A stretch of 64,000 nt of DNA, from contig NC_081822.1 in assembly GCF_030704535.1 (NCBI RefSeq), positions 30,153,001 to 30,217,000 on the forward strand. Direction: 5' to 3'. The position numbers were made by a program, and so were the translations under genes. This document shows, piece by piece, positions 34,411 through 45,465 of the stretch (position 1 is its first letter; each line of letters begins with the position of its first letter). This DNA is from Vitis vinifera. Lineage: Eukaryota > Streptophyta > Magnoliopsida > Vitales > Vitaceae. Below the pieces are notes generated by a model. The model saw only the letters and a program-made list of their open reading frames with translations, did no database searches and was not told the origin of the DNA.

Positions 34411-35585
34411 TTAAAGATTTGGAACACAGAGAGTATCACGCAAGATAAAGGTTCGATTGGGTGAGTGTATAGCTAAAGAACCAACATGTGAAACAGCCAA
34501 ACCTGAACCATCACCCAGAACCACTTCATCGGTGCCGTCATATTCAGAGTGAATAGATAAATTCTGAAGATCACCAGTGATGTTGTGGGAGGCAGCGGAA
34601 TCAAGGAGCCATTTTTGCTCTTTCATGGTAGAAGTTGTTGCACTGTTTGCAGTAATTTCACTGGGCTTCAGTTGAGGACAATTTTTGGCTGTATGGCCCA
34701 ACTCATCACAGAATTGGCATTTGGGCCTATAAGGCCGCTGGTTGTTGCTGGGCCGATTGGAACCATTGGGACGTCGACCATCACGATTTCCACTTCGGGC
34801 TGGAGCTTGCCCAGACTGACGCTGAGGCCCATTCGGCTTGCTATAGCTGCGTTGTTGACCTCCCGAAGAACCAGACTTCCTGGTTGTATAGTTTGCAGCG
34901 GCCACCAGTTGCTGAGTAGCAGTTTCAAGGCGGCGCAAATAATGTTTGTGGCCGACCAGAAGATCGTGGAGCTCCTCAAAGGCAAGAGACTTTTCGCGAG
35001 CTCGGATTGGTGCTACAATTTCCCTGAAATCAGAACCTAAGCCATTAAGCACATAGAGGGTTAGGTCATCATCAGAAATGGGGTGGTCAATAATGGCAAT
35101 TTCATCTGCCAGAGACTTCACAGCATGTAGATAATCAGAGATAAGCCGATTTCCACGCTGTATTAAGGTGAGTTCCTCTTTTAATTGCATAGCCCGAGTT
35201 CGTGATTTGCTAGCATAGAGGGTGTTCAATTTTTGCCAAGCCTCATGGGACGTTTTTGCTGTTGCAATGAGTGGGGTGATGGTAGGGGAAGTGGAAGCAA
35301 GAAGGGCACTGAGTATAAGTTTGTCTTGCCGAACCCAATGAGTTTTGTGTAGGGCAGAAATAGAGAGATCACTCGGAGAGGGACATTGAGAGATGCCGGT
35401 GACATAATCAAGCAAATCATATCCTATGAGTAAGGCTTCAAATTGAGCACGCCATTGAGGAAAAGTAGAAGGAGTCAATTTTTCATTAATCTGGGCAGTG
35501 ATTTGAGAGCAACAAGAGTGGTTTCAGTGGAGGAAATGAGGTGGGTGTTGAGATGAATTTGAGGTTGTTCGGGTGAGGAAGACAT
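34411..35585 (-). pseudogene. Copia gag and protease, with N-terminal frameshift
   Basis: The likely start ATG is at 35585, 50 bp after the primer-binding site. That frame ends after about 36 codons (near 35475), and gag continues in another frame from about 35510, so a small indel has broken the N-terminus. The long frame (35478-34411, 355 codons) has the retrotran_gag region, an Arg/Gly/Asn-rich stretch (about 200-252), a CCHC zinc knuckle (C254, C257, H262, C267) and the protease active site as DSAAS (D293), where DSGAS is usual. It ends in TAA inside an 8-A run. Confidence 0.8.
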
Positions 35586-35623
35586 TGGGGAAATGGGAGG
35601 GATCGACTCGTTGGAGAAGGGCT

Positions 35624-35635
35624 GCTCTGATACCA
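35624..35635 (-). promoter_or_regulatory. Copia primer-binding site (initiator tRNA-Met)
   Basis: The minus strand reads TGGTATCAGAGC immediately after the 5' LTR, the standard Copia site. Confidence 0.9.
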
Positions 35636-35896
35636 TATAGAGAAATATACTGCTGGATTAAATAAACTATTTCCTCCTCTGTTATTCAATTGATCTGTAC
35701 GTAAATATATACAACATCACAGAGAACTATTTTAGGAAATATTTACAGCAATTACTATGACAAAATAACTATACACCAATCTCGGCTAATAATCACATAA
35801 ATAGAAACAGATCAAAGACTTTATTCAAATGGCTTGATTGTAGGCTGATATCATGAAGGTTTGACTTGATCTTGATTTTGGCAATCTTCCTTAATA
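35636..35896 (-). repeat. Copia 5' LTR
   Basis: 261 bp, the partner of 31061-31321, adjoining the primer-binding site. Confidence 0.9.
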
Positions 35897-36171
35897 ATTA
35901 GAAATGGGTTGATCCCACTGGGTGGCTCGCTCTCGGACCTCGTCTTCCGATGAGTTACAGAGCCAAGCGTGGAGGCTGTCGGTGATAGAGAGGCGGAAAT
36001 GGGAAGGAAACCAGGTGGCCTTGATGAAGATGGGTTCCGATTGGTTAGGAATTTGAAGCTTCAGGCATGAGTGTCTAGGTGTCGGCTCCATTGATCTGGG
36101 TTGGGGTTATCGGCTTCCACTCAATACAATGCGTGCAGGGGAAGACTCCATTGTCAAGGGTTCCCGCCTTC

Positions 36172-36420
36172 TCAATATACCCCAACAGTAATGGCCTTTC
36201 CTTTGCTAAAATGATAGGAACGAACACCGCTCGTACCAAATCCAAATATGCCATTGAGAGTAACCCCATCCAAAAAGGAGCCAATCTGGTCCTCACTACA
36301 ACCAAATATAATCTGTGCACCAGAACCATTGGTAAGATACGCAATTTTGTAAGGATAAGTAACATCTGTAGCAGAGCATGGGTTTCTTGATTGACATGAA
36401 GCTGTTGTAGGGAACATTTA
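36172..36420 (-). pseudogene. Captured aspartic protease fragment (right LTR)
   Basis: The counterpart of 26865-27112, differing at one residue in 81 (AQIIFGCSEDQ versus AHIIFGCSEDQ). It has the same missing block and the same stop, so the damage predates the split of the two LTR copies. Confidence 0.7.
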
Positions 36421-36558
36421 TGCCATATCCCATGGGTTTCTTGATAAACACAAAATGCCATATCCAAATTCCCTAATCATTAAAACGGGCAAGCATCATA
36501 ACAGCATCGTCCTTCATAGTGGTTTCCCATCCATACCCAAACCACTAGTCAAAAGTGC

Positions 36559-36999
36559 TCTAAGTTGGGCAAGATCCATCAATAATAACAAAAGAAAAGG
36601 TTCTTAAGTGATCAGCGACAACTCTGTATGCCAAGCCAACTTTATCTGTATAATTTGATCCAGCTTTCCCTGAATATGATCAGGCATTAGTCGCCTGTTG
36701 AATAGCGTCAAAGACGAGTAAGAGTGCATCATTATCACAATTACTTATCTTGCCCTGAAGAATGGAAGTCAATCTTTCAAAACCCGTTCCGGCGTTGACA
36801 TGTTTAGCAGGCAGAGATTTAAGAGAACCATCTCTTTCCCTGTCAAACTGTATAAACACAAAAGTTCCATATCTTAACACGAGGAACGTCATTGTCGGCC
36901 AATGATACAACATCACTATTAGCAACTCTACCAAAATGTATCTCGGTGCAAGACCCTCAAGGACCAGTATCACTCATCTTCATCTCATCCACTAGGAAC
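36559..36999 (-). pseudogene. Captured alanyl-tRNA synthetase fragment (right LTR)
   Basis: The counterpart of 26285-26725 with the same TGA and frameshift, and few substitutions (ILQGKIS for ILQGKTS). Shared lesions show that capture and decay happened before the inverted pair formed. Confidence 0.8.
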
Positions 37000-38025
37000 C
37001 CTGAATCTGTGGCAGTAGCCAAAGCACCACCCTCTCCCCTCAAACACAAACCAGAACACAAAACCAATAGTCCAAAACAAATCCAGGAACATGAGCCAGA
37101 AACAAAATATGGATTGAGATACCGGAAATGGAGGAAGAAATAAAACAATATATAGTGTACCCATGGCAGAGTAAACAGAGTGAGCAAAGCATTAAGTGAG
37201 ATCCTCTTTCATATTGAGATCCAGGGGTTTTGGCCAGTGGTGCATCAGGAGAGTTTAAAATAAATACCAAAAGGGGAATGAACCATATCCAAATAAGCAA
37301 AAAGTACAGAGGAAAGTAATACAACATCACACTTATACCCGAACAACTAACCAAGGATCAGAAAAGAAAACAGAGACAACAAGAGAAAATGTGAGATAGA
37401 AAGAAAACAGAGTGAGTGAGAATAGTCCAAGAGATTACCACCAATGTACTTGGAGATGGTCTTTCAAAGTTCTTGAGTTGTTCCTCATCTCGCCTCTTCA
37501 ACTCTATCTTTCTCAGATCCTTTCTCCTTCACTCTCGGCTCATCTTTTCCTCAAGTTGTCCACAACTCTCCAGCAAACATCCTTCCCCCAATTACCTCTC
37601 TCTCATCCTAAAGGCACTCTGGTTCTCTCAGCTTGCTTCTCCAGAATCTCCCTTCTCTCACATTCCCTAAGCTAAACTATCTTCCCTTAAAGCTCTAATG
37701 TCTCTCTCACTTTTCTCTCTAAAGCTCTCTGCTCTGTCACCCAGCTGCCAGCCTCCCTTACTCCACTCAAAAAGGCTCACCCTTAACAGAAAAAGATCCC
37801 TTCAAAATATCTCTCAGCCGGCAGAAAAAGCACCCCTCTCCTACGCTCCTCTCAATAGCCAAATATTCTTCTGATTGGTCCATCAATTCCACTATTTTGA
37901 TCCCATATTGACTAATCCGGGAATGACACGTGGCCATGCAAGATGGTGGCACTTGGCCACAGCTAGCTGCAAGAAAGGAAACGTGAGAAGAATGATAGCT
38001 CCCCAAAATGGGGGTCTACAATTAT

Positions 38026-38555
38026 ATATATATATACTTGGGGTGAGGAGTAGGGTCTTTGTCTCTCATTGAGGTTTTTAAAATTTTCCTTGTCAATGAT
38101 CTTGATTATTACTCCTAATCCCCGTCTCAATGTTTATTTATTTATTAATTTGTCATTTCTCAATTTCTACTTTAATTTAGTACTAGATGTCATGACAATA
38201 CTAGATGGAGTTGATATAGAGTTTGCAAAGAGGTGCAAGAGTGTGCATCTAGTTCTTGCATACTTGTGGAAGCTCTAAAATTTTTGTGAGCCTGGTGCAT
38301 TGCCACAACAAGAGGACCCTAATCCTAGAAAGTTGAGTGATGCCTGCTAGGATGAAACTAAAATGGTTTCTACTCATGTTTAAGTTTTTAAGGAAGATAA
38401 GTTCCTAAGTCAACAAGAATTGCAAATCTAATTCCCTTTATAAGGAGCATAAAGCTAGAAAGAGAGCCTAAAATAAATAATAATCATAATAGAAAATACT
38501 AGCTCATAAGGAGTTTTGAAATTAATAAATGTTGGCCAACCTACCATCCTAATTA
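38026..38555. repeat. Segmental duplication unit A, right part
   Basis: It resumes the homology to unit B (42590-43135) right after the insertion: GGGGTGAGGA.TAGGGTCTTTG, then TCATTGAGGTTTTTAAA, and later AGTACTAGAT and CTTGCATACTTGTGGAAGCTC. Confidence 0.75.
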
Positions 38556-39310
38556 ATTGATCAATCTATAAAGACCCTTCGTAAGCTCTTTTACAACCAT
38601 ATTTTGTGCCAAAATGACCTTATACTAGCTTATGAATAAAGAACACATATATCCCTTAAAAACTATATCACCAAAAAATATGAACTCTAATGGAGACTTT
38701 TAGACCATAAGAAAATACTGGTTCCCTTAGAATTTAATTTATTTAAAGTTGACTTAATATCCTACTATAAAGAGGTAATTACATTATAATATCCTATGAT
38801 ATTATAACGAGATATAAAGCTTAGGTTTGTAACCTATTATCCAGTATATGCAAACTCCTTATGAATTGGTATACATAATCTAATGATGTAGATGCTATTA
38901 GACTCTAAATGTTACCTCTACCACCCTTTAGTGTTAAATCCTCCTATTATGTGATTAATTAACATATTCTGATTCTTTTAAGAGCATATGTCAAATTCCA
39001 GATAGAGAATTGCTATGATTATATATTTCATGATCATATGCCTTTAAGATTACCTAATGGGATGCGTTGTCTCAATCCCATGAAATATCATAGTGTCTAT
39101 CTTGAGGATATTTATTTTCGCTTGCCTTGATCAACAATGACCCAATTCCTAAGTAACATACAACCACCTTAGGGTCTCACCATAGGTTAAAATCATTGAC
39201 TTCAACACAAGTTTAATATTTTCTGAAGGTTGAGATTTCAGTATAGTAGCTTGGTGAATTCATGATTACCTGATAACAAATGTCATGATTCATTGTAGGT
39301 AAAAAAATTG
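38555..39310 (-). repeat. Dispersed repeat family, copy 1
   Basis: It aligns with 45466-46220 in the same orientation and, inverted and more diverged, with about 47470-48180. It is non-coding. The end carries CCTACAATGAATCATGAC on the minus strand. It looks LTR-derived but I cannot name the family. Confidence 0.6.
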
Positions 39311-40476
39311 AGAGCCTATTTGACATTTGTTTTGAAGAATAGCTTTCTATTTTTCAAAAAAAAAAAAAAAAAACATGTTTGATAACGAGAAAGTTGTTTT
39401 CTATTTTTTGTTCTTATTAACAAAAAATAAGGTATTTATAAGAGAATATTGTTTAGTTGTTTTTAATTATTTTTTAAGGGTTGTTTACAAAAATAATTAT
39501 ACAAACATGTAAAAAGATTAAAAATAAGGTACTAGACATAAAAATTATTTTCTAAACATATTTAAAAATATTAAAAATAGGTTAAAAAAATTTTGAGTTC
39601 CCAAATAGATGTTTGTTCTATAAAACATTAAAGAAAAGTTTTCAAAAACTATTGTTTAGAACTATTTTAGAAAATAATTACCAAATAGGGTTTGAGTTTT
39701 TGTTCTTTTAGGTCTCTCACCATAAGCTCGTTTGCTTTATGTAGGGGTCACTTTTTCTTTCAATTAAGGAAGCTTATATATATTTAAAAATATTTTTTTG
39801 ATTTAATTCTAAATAAATCTTAAAACTAAATAGTCTTTAATAGTGTTAAGTATTATGTTATTTGTTTTTTTAATATTTTATTTTATTAAGTATTAAAAAT
39901 TAAAGAAAACAAACAAAATATTTAGTTTTTTTATTTAATAAAAAAATTTAAGAAATAAATAATAAATTAACAACACTAACAAATAAATGAATGATTTGAA
40001 ATTTGAAAGCAAATTACTTTTAACAAAAAATTAGAAAAAAAAAACACCACCTCAATCTACTACTTTAAAGCCAATGGTGCTAGTTCTAGGCCTAATCCCT
40101 ATTGTTAGAAGGATATTAAATAATAGAAAAACCAAAAGTTTTTTGATATCTAATCATAATTAAATTTTTATTAAAGAACTAATCATAAGGAAATGATATA
40201 ATATAAAAAAAAATCTAACATAAAGTAAAAATTAGTTCCTAGTCCTTACCCCAACTCTTCTTCCCATCTAATGCTAAATTTCCTCCTACACAATCCTTAC
40301 TCATTTTTACTCATTTTTATGGATATAAGATTATTCAATATGATTATGGTTTTGACTGTGCAGTGATAACCAAACGATGATAATTGTTTTACCAACAATA
40401 TAATCGACTATCAATTCAAAGTTTGGTCAACAATATTTTATGATAATTTCTCAGAACCAGGCCAAAGACTAGAGAG
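39310..40476. other. AT-rich intergenic DNA
   Basis: A-runs and AT-rich sequence. No gene or bounded repeat was recognised. Confidence 0.5.
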
Positions 40477-40663
40477 TGTGAAATTTATGTATTTAAGCAG
40501 TTGTTCTAAGACTGGATATATTCAAGCTGTTCTTATTACATTACAGCAACCATTCCTCGCCAATCTCCTTCCACCCTAGGAGTTTATTTTAGTACAATAT
40601 ATATGGGAGGACTTTGTTTATTTTTGGTAAACGAGGGTCTTTAATTCCATGGTCGCTTACACC

Positions 40664-40942
40664 TTAAAGCTCCTGAAAGGACATCAGCTCATTGCACTGA
40701 TTATGCTTCTTCCACACAATTGCCTCGTAGTCGCCGGACGTGCCGGCGAGATCGGCTTTGATATGGAGTTTGTAAATGTTTCCTGCCAGGTGCTGAAACC
40801 ACCCCATAGACACTTTCTCGAATTCCAGGTTCCAGTTTTCCTTCTTGTTCTGCTCCTCCACGGCGTATTCTCCCAACTCCTGGATGTGCTTCTCTTCCAC
40901 GTCTTGGACCTTGGTCCATCTGATAGCTTGCGTGTGAGCCAT
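40664..40942 (-). CDS. Cystatin-like protein (phytocystatin family), copy B
   Basis: A 92-aa intronless frame, two residues different from copy A (Gln for Glu near residue 13, Glu for Ala near residue 40). It has the same altered inhibitor contacts: QHLAG for QxVxG, and His-Asn where Pro-Trp is usual. The upstream region with its TATA box is conserved apart from small indels, including an extra GGTGGT-type stretch in the leader near 40984-41000. Both copies have stayed open since duplication while flanking DNA diverged more. That suggests some constraint, but no expression evidence is available from sequence. Confidence 0.8.
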   Translation of the reverse strand: MAHTQAIRWTKVQDVEEKHIQELGEYAVEEQNKKENWNLEFEKVSMGWFQHLAGNIYKLHIKADLAGTSGDYEAIVWKKHNQCNELMSFQEL

Positions 40943-41008
40943 GAGACTTGTAGAACTTGTGGGTTTTGGATGGGTTTTTGTGTGGTGGTGGTGGTGATGG
41001 TGGGTTGG

Positions 41009-41015
41009 ATTTATA
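41009..41015 (-). promoter_or_regulatory. TATA box of cystatin-like gene B
   Basis: TATAAAT on the minus strand, 67-73 bp upstream of the ATG at 40942. Confidence 0.6.
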
Positions 41016-43135
41016 GACTGGAAAGAGACAGGGATGCGAACTGCCTTTCAACTTTCTCGGAAGAATACGAATCTAGTTTTGTATGGAAACTGACCTTCAT
41101 ATTATCAGGTTTATTTGCATGGGATATAATAAAAAGGAAAAAAAAAAAAAGAGAGAGAAAAAAGACCTAAATAAAAAATAAAAAAAAGCAAGTACAATTT
41201 TTTAGGGGCTTTCTTTTTTTGTTTTCCTTTTCAGATTAACATTAACTTCTCTAATTTAAAACTTGATAAAATTTTAGATAACAAAACTATTAAAAAAAAA
41301 AAAAGGGTTATTCTCAAGGTCATATTTGGTAATGATTTTTGAAAACAGTTGTATAATAATTAGAAAAGGAAAACACGTATGATAATTAGAATACAAAAAC
41401 AGTTTTTCATTATTAAAAATTGAGAATAGTATGTTTTTAAAAATTATTTTTAATTCTTTTTACTTAATTTTTAATGACTAATTATATAAATAGGGAGGAT
41501 GATTAAAAATAAAGTATTGTAAATAAAAATTATTTTTAAAATATATTAAAAAACATAGAAAAAATGTTTAAAATATTTCTAAATTTTAAGCAAATTTTTG
41601 TTATACAAAACTTCAAAAAGACATTTTTCAAACATAACCAAAGTTTTTATTTTCTAAAAAATAAAATTACAATTATTTCTTAACATATATATATATATAT
41701 ATATTGACATGTACAATAGCCACGTAGTGCGTCTCAGAGGAGAACGAGCATTTGGTCCAGGATAGGAGTGGCGGGCTTCAAAATATTCTATTACATGAAG
41801 GAATAGATAGAAAAATTGTACGTTTCTAATTTTTGACTGAATTTCATATTCTTGTTTGGTGATTGATGTTGGACCATAGAATCCATCATACATTTTTGAC
41901 TTTATCTTTTTCTAGTTGCTGCAGAATAAGAGAATGAATGAACAATTCTAAGCCCTATCACAAAAGAATTATTTTTTTCCAATCTTATTACATCTTTATG
42001 TTTTTTTATTGTTAATAATGTACGAAATAGAATTAACTGTCTATTTATATGCTCCTTCCCCACAAGCGATGAAGGAAAATGGAATTAATTCTTGAAGGAT
42101 GATTGTTGTAGCAATTGGAGTTAATTTTGAGGAAGAGAGAATATATATGGGAAAGAAAAATAATTAGGGAAGCAAAGAAGATTGTTACAAGGGAATGATA
42201 AATAATTTATAATTTGATAAGTTGTAAAGAAAAAACGACAAAGGAATTGAAAGGTGGAGAGAATTGTATTCTCTTATATATTTTGAGATATATTATTCAT
42301 ATGTGGACAATGTCTATGCCATCTCCACTTCTAAATTTATTCCCCATCTCTACCTCATTTCTTATCTTAGATTGGATGGGAACTGAGAATCTTTATTAGG
42401 AAAACAAATGCCTCATCTAGATTGAGAATCTTGTTTAATTGGTTTTTAAAATTTCATAATTTTAGTTTTAAAAAAGTTTAATAAAAAATTATATATAAAC
42501 AAGTATATTTAATATAAATTTTTTATAATACAATTTTTTTTTTTGAGAAAAAAAGTGTATATTATATATATATATATGTAATGGTATATTAGGACTTGGG
42601 ATGGGATGGTTTTGGGGTGAGGAATAGGGTCTTTGTCCCTCATTGAGGTTTTTAAATTTTTCATTGTCATTGATTTGATTATTACTCCTTATCCTTGTAC
42701 CAATGTTTTTTTTTTTTTTTTTGGTAGTTTTTTTTCATCCCTCAATTTATACTTTAATTTAGTACTAGATCTCATAAAAATACTAGATGGAGTTGATATA
42801 GAGTTTTCAAAGATTGGCAACAGTGTACATCTAGTTCTTGCATACTTGTGGAAGCTCTAAAATTTTTGTGAGCCTGGTGTAAAGCCACAACAGAAGGAGC
42901 CTAATCCTAGGAAGTTGAGTGATGCTTGCTAGTATGACACTAAAATAGTTTCTACTTATGTTTAAGTTTTTCAAGGAAGATAAGCTCCTAAGTCAACAAG
43001 AATTGTAAATCTAATTCCCTTTAAGGAGCATAAAGCTAGAAATAGACCCTTAAATAAATCAAAAATGAAAAAAAAAACATAGGGTCATAAGGAGTGTTGA
43101 AACTAATAAATGTTGGCCAGCCTATCGTCTACACT

Positions 43136-45465
43136 AGAACAAATGGAGATATTTGAAAAAAAAAATATCTTTGGCGGATTAAGAATTCCTAAAAATAAGA
43201 GACATATATAGGACTATAAAGAAAGCTAATCTATTATTAATGTCATCGATATATATGTACCTATTTTTGCCAATACTCATTGAACATATACATGATCCCA
43301 TGCATATATAGTTTGTTGCATCAACCCACTTCTTTAGGACCTTGTCGGTGAATACTTTACCATCCGAATTGTTGTATTAAATCATGCATCCATATCCTTG
43401 GTATGAGACATTAAGAGATATTTATTGTAAAGAACTCTTGTTCCATTTTCAACAAAGAAACCATAGGTGTCTAGAATTTTTGTATCAAAATTTTTACAAT
43501 CCCCCTTGGTCAAACAAGCAACATCAAGAAATTTCAATATATCCTTTTACCTATAACTTAGCCCATTGTAACTTATTTTAAGTACACCTAAAATTCTCTT
43601 GCTTGCTAATGGACATTTCCATTGAAGATATGTGTTGCTAAATAACAAGAACCCAAAACTTTAATAGCTAAAGGAAGACCTTTACAATCATATTATCACA
43701 CAATTTAAAAGGGTTAAGAAATTATAATCATAACATGCTTTTTCAACGGCATATCAGCTCAAGAGGACATGAGCATCATCCTTACTCAATGCCACTAGCT
43801 CAAATAATTCAACCATGCATAATAAACAAATGTTTATGTCTCATTGTTATAATGATTTTACTTCTTTTACCAAACCAATCATGTCTTCCAACTAAAGGTT
43901 CTCATTGTTTTAGATCATCCACATAATCCAAAACGGTAAAAACCCATTTACAATGAAGCATGTGGTGACCCACCCTCGTAGGTGTCATCCAAGCAAAATA
44001 GTGTCTCCTCTTTACTCTAAAAACTTAGTGGAGATACTATCCTACAAAGAGAAATTTAACTCATAATTGGATATAATGTGTTAGAGAAGTATAATGAAGT
44101 ATTTTTAAGGAAACAACATATTCATAACCATTTTTAAGATACAAAATTTTGAGTGCATAAGAGCCAACCTTAGCATCCAATTTTCAAATCCTGAACATAT
44201 GTAAGGAAATGCCTACATGGCAACAGTCTACACTAAAAAGAGGAAAAAAGAAAAGGGCAACAATGGATACATGTCTTGCTGGCCACTTGTTGAACTTGCT
44301 CAATATGTGATTCTACTAGATCCTCGTCTGAAAAAATTAGGGAATTTCATCATCCAAGTAACACTCAACGTAAATAATATATAGTATAACAATTAGATAA
44401 ACATACAACGTTAGACAACCCGATGTATAATCAATTAAACGCATGTATCATATATGCATCCAACTTTCAATACATTCAACTTTCAATACATTCCAAGGCT
44501 ATGGTGCCACTCAACTTTCAATACATTCCAAGGTTATGCAAATATAACGACTAGCACCGTGGCCCTTCATCCATCGACATATATCATATATGCATCCACA
44601 AATGACATATATCTTACATAACATGGCATCATATGGACACAGTGCCCCTACATCTCCCGACACATTTCTCATACAAATTGCTTTCCCCTTCATGTCTTAG
44701 CATAAAAGATCACAAGGTTAATCAACTACGATGTGCCCCTTTATCTCTATGACACAATAATGGTCCAAGGTACATAACAATCACAAAAATAATAATAATG
44801 TAAAGCACAATAATAATACAAATGATAGTACAAATGATTTTTTAGTAAATAGTAAATACTAGCTAAGTTCCCAAGAAAGATTGGAAGGATCACAATGGTC
44901 ATGCTTAAAATCCAAGTTCCTTAGAACTTTCCTAAGTTGTACACATCCATTCATGATCACCAAACCATCTTAACAATTAACAAACATATATATCAAGGAT
45001 ACATGAAGCACATAACCATCATTAATATAGCACATAGACCAACACATTTTTAAATCATATGTCATGATATTTGTGTTAAAACACTCCTCGATCATAGATG
45101 CATGCTCTCTCAACATTTAAGGATAGTAGATCTTCATAATGAAAGTAATAACAAGAAAAAAAACTGTAGATATAAGGTTTTAAATATTTTACCTTTGATC
45201 TGGATGTTCTCATATCAATTACAGTTGAAGAAAATGATGATGCATATCTTGAAAAGCTCACGATCTTTCACTCAATAGCCCTTTCTTAGATCTTAGCGTT
45301 TGAGAATGGTGGAATCCTAACTTGGGGGTGGAAACTAGGGCTGGAAAACAAAATGATTAGATTTCAAGCCTTAATCCCTAAGGTGTTTTATATAGACTTC
45401 CTTATAAGCTTAAGTGACTTTAGTTTATCTTAGGTTTGGGTCATTTAACCCTAACCCATTGGATC
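43136..45465. other. Decayed repeat-rich intergenic DNA
   Basis: No intact gene. On the minus strand near 43935-43960 a short frame reads like the CKWVF motif of a Copia reverse transcriptase, so part may be an old Copia relic; this is tentative. A 16-bp unit CAACTTTCAATACATT occurs three times (44461-44476, 44477-44492, 44512-44527). Confidence 0.4.

Larger units (their letters stand above)
31061..35896 (-). mobile_element. Nested Copia retrotransposon, young, nearly complete
   Basis: 4836 bp with 261-bp LTRs at 31061-31321 (3') and 35636-35896 (5'). They differ at 4 positions, so insertion was recent. A primer-binding site for initiator tRNA-Met is at 35624-35635 and a G-rich polypurine tract (GCGGGGGCG on minus) at 31322-31330. 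LTR ends are TA...TA, not TG...CA. The flanks abut exactly as in the uninterrupted left arm (between 27387 and 27388), with no target duplication. Size, short LTR and a single gag-pol frame recall the Ale/Retrofit lineage. Confidence 0.9.
30928..36091 (-). pseudogene. XRCC4: Captured XRCC4 fragment (right LTR), interrupted by Copia
   Basis: The start (MEPTPRHSCLKLQ) lies at 36091 and reads down to 35897, where the Copia element cuts it within the YIALAERF segment. The remainder resumes at 31060 and ends near 30928. Compared with the left copy there are several substitutions (for example Thr to Ala and Ala to Ser in the HTWLCNAS part). It is broken by 4.8 kb of retrotransposon. Confidence 0.75.
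25194..38020. mobile_element. 12.8-kb retroelement with inverted LTRs carrying host-gene fragments, with a nested Copia
   Basis: The outer ends are TGTAGACCCCC at 25194 and its reverse complement ending at 38020. A perfect 5-bp duplication ATTAT flanks them (25189-25193 and 38021-38025). The left arm (25194-28529, 3336 bp) and right arm (29915-38020 minus the nested Copia, about 3270 bp) are inverted copies, each with LTR-type TG/CA ends. Between them lie 1385 bp of non-coding internal DNA with an Ogre-type primer-binding site next to the right arm. The duplicate locus at 42540-42600 has no such insertion, so it is one integrated unit. The family is shared with the solo LTR at 1002-4106. No gag or pol is present, so it must have been mobilised in trans. 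Confidence 0.85.
29915..38020 (-). repeat. Right LTR (minus orientation), split by a Copia element
   Basis: The two parts (29915-31060 and 35897-38020) form one LTR of about 3270 bp, the inverted counterpart of 25194-28529. The first ~240 bp from the outer end differ by only a few percent from the left arm. It lacks a 69-bp piece present at about 25470-25538, lost between GGTGA repeats (scar near 37740). Confidence 0.8.
40477..43135. repeat. Segmental duplication unit B (empty site of the 12.8-kb element)
   Basis: It is collinear with 23065-25193 plus 38026-38555. At the point matching the insertion it reads GTATATTATATATATATA (about 42556-42577), continuous and without any insertion. Confidence 0.8.

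Noticed and set aside
25194..38020. Reading the inverted repeat as a Foldback or MULE DNA transposon
   Set aside because: The 5-bp duplication, TG/CA ends, tRNA-Arg-type primer-binding site and the related solo LTR at 1002-4106 all fit an LTR retroelement. MULEs make about 9-bp duplications, and the flanks match for only 5.
44461..44527. Short spaced repeats as a CRISPR-like array
   Set aside because: Three 16-bp units, two of them directly adjacent, in plant repeat DNA. This is simple tandem duplication.
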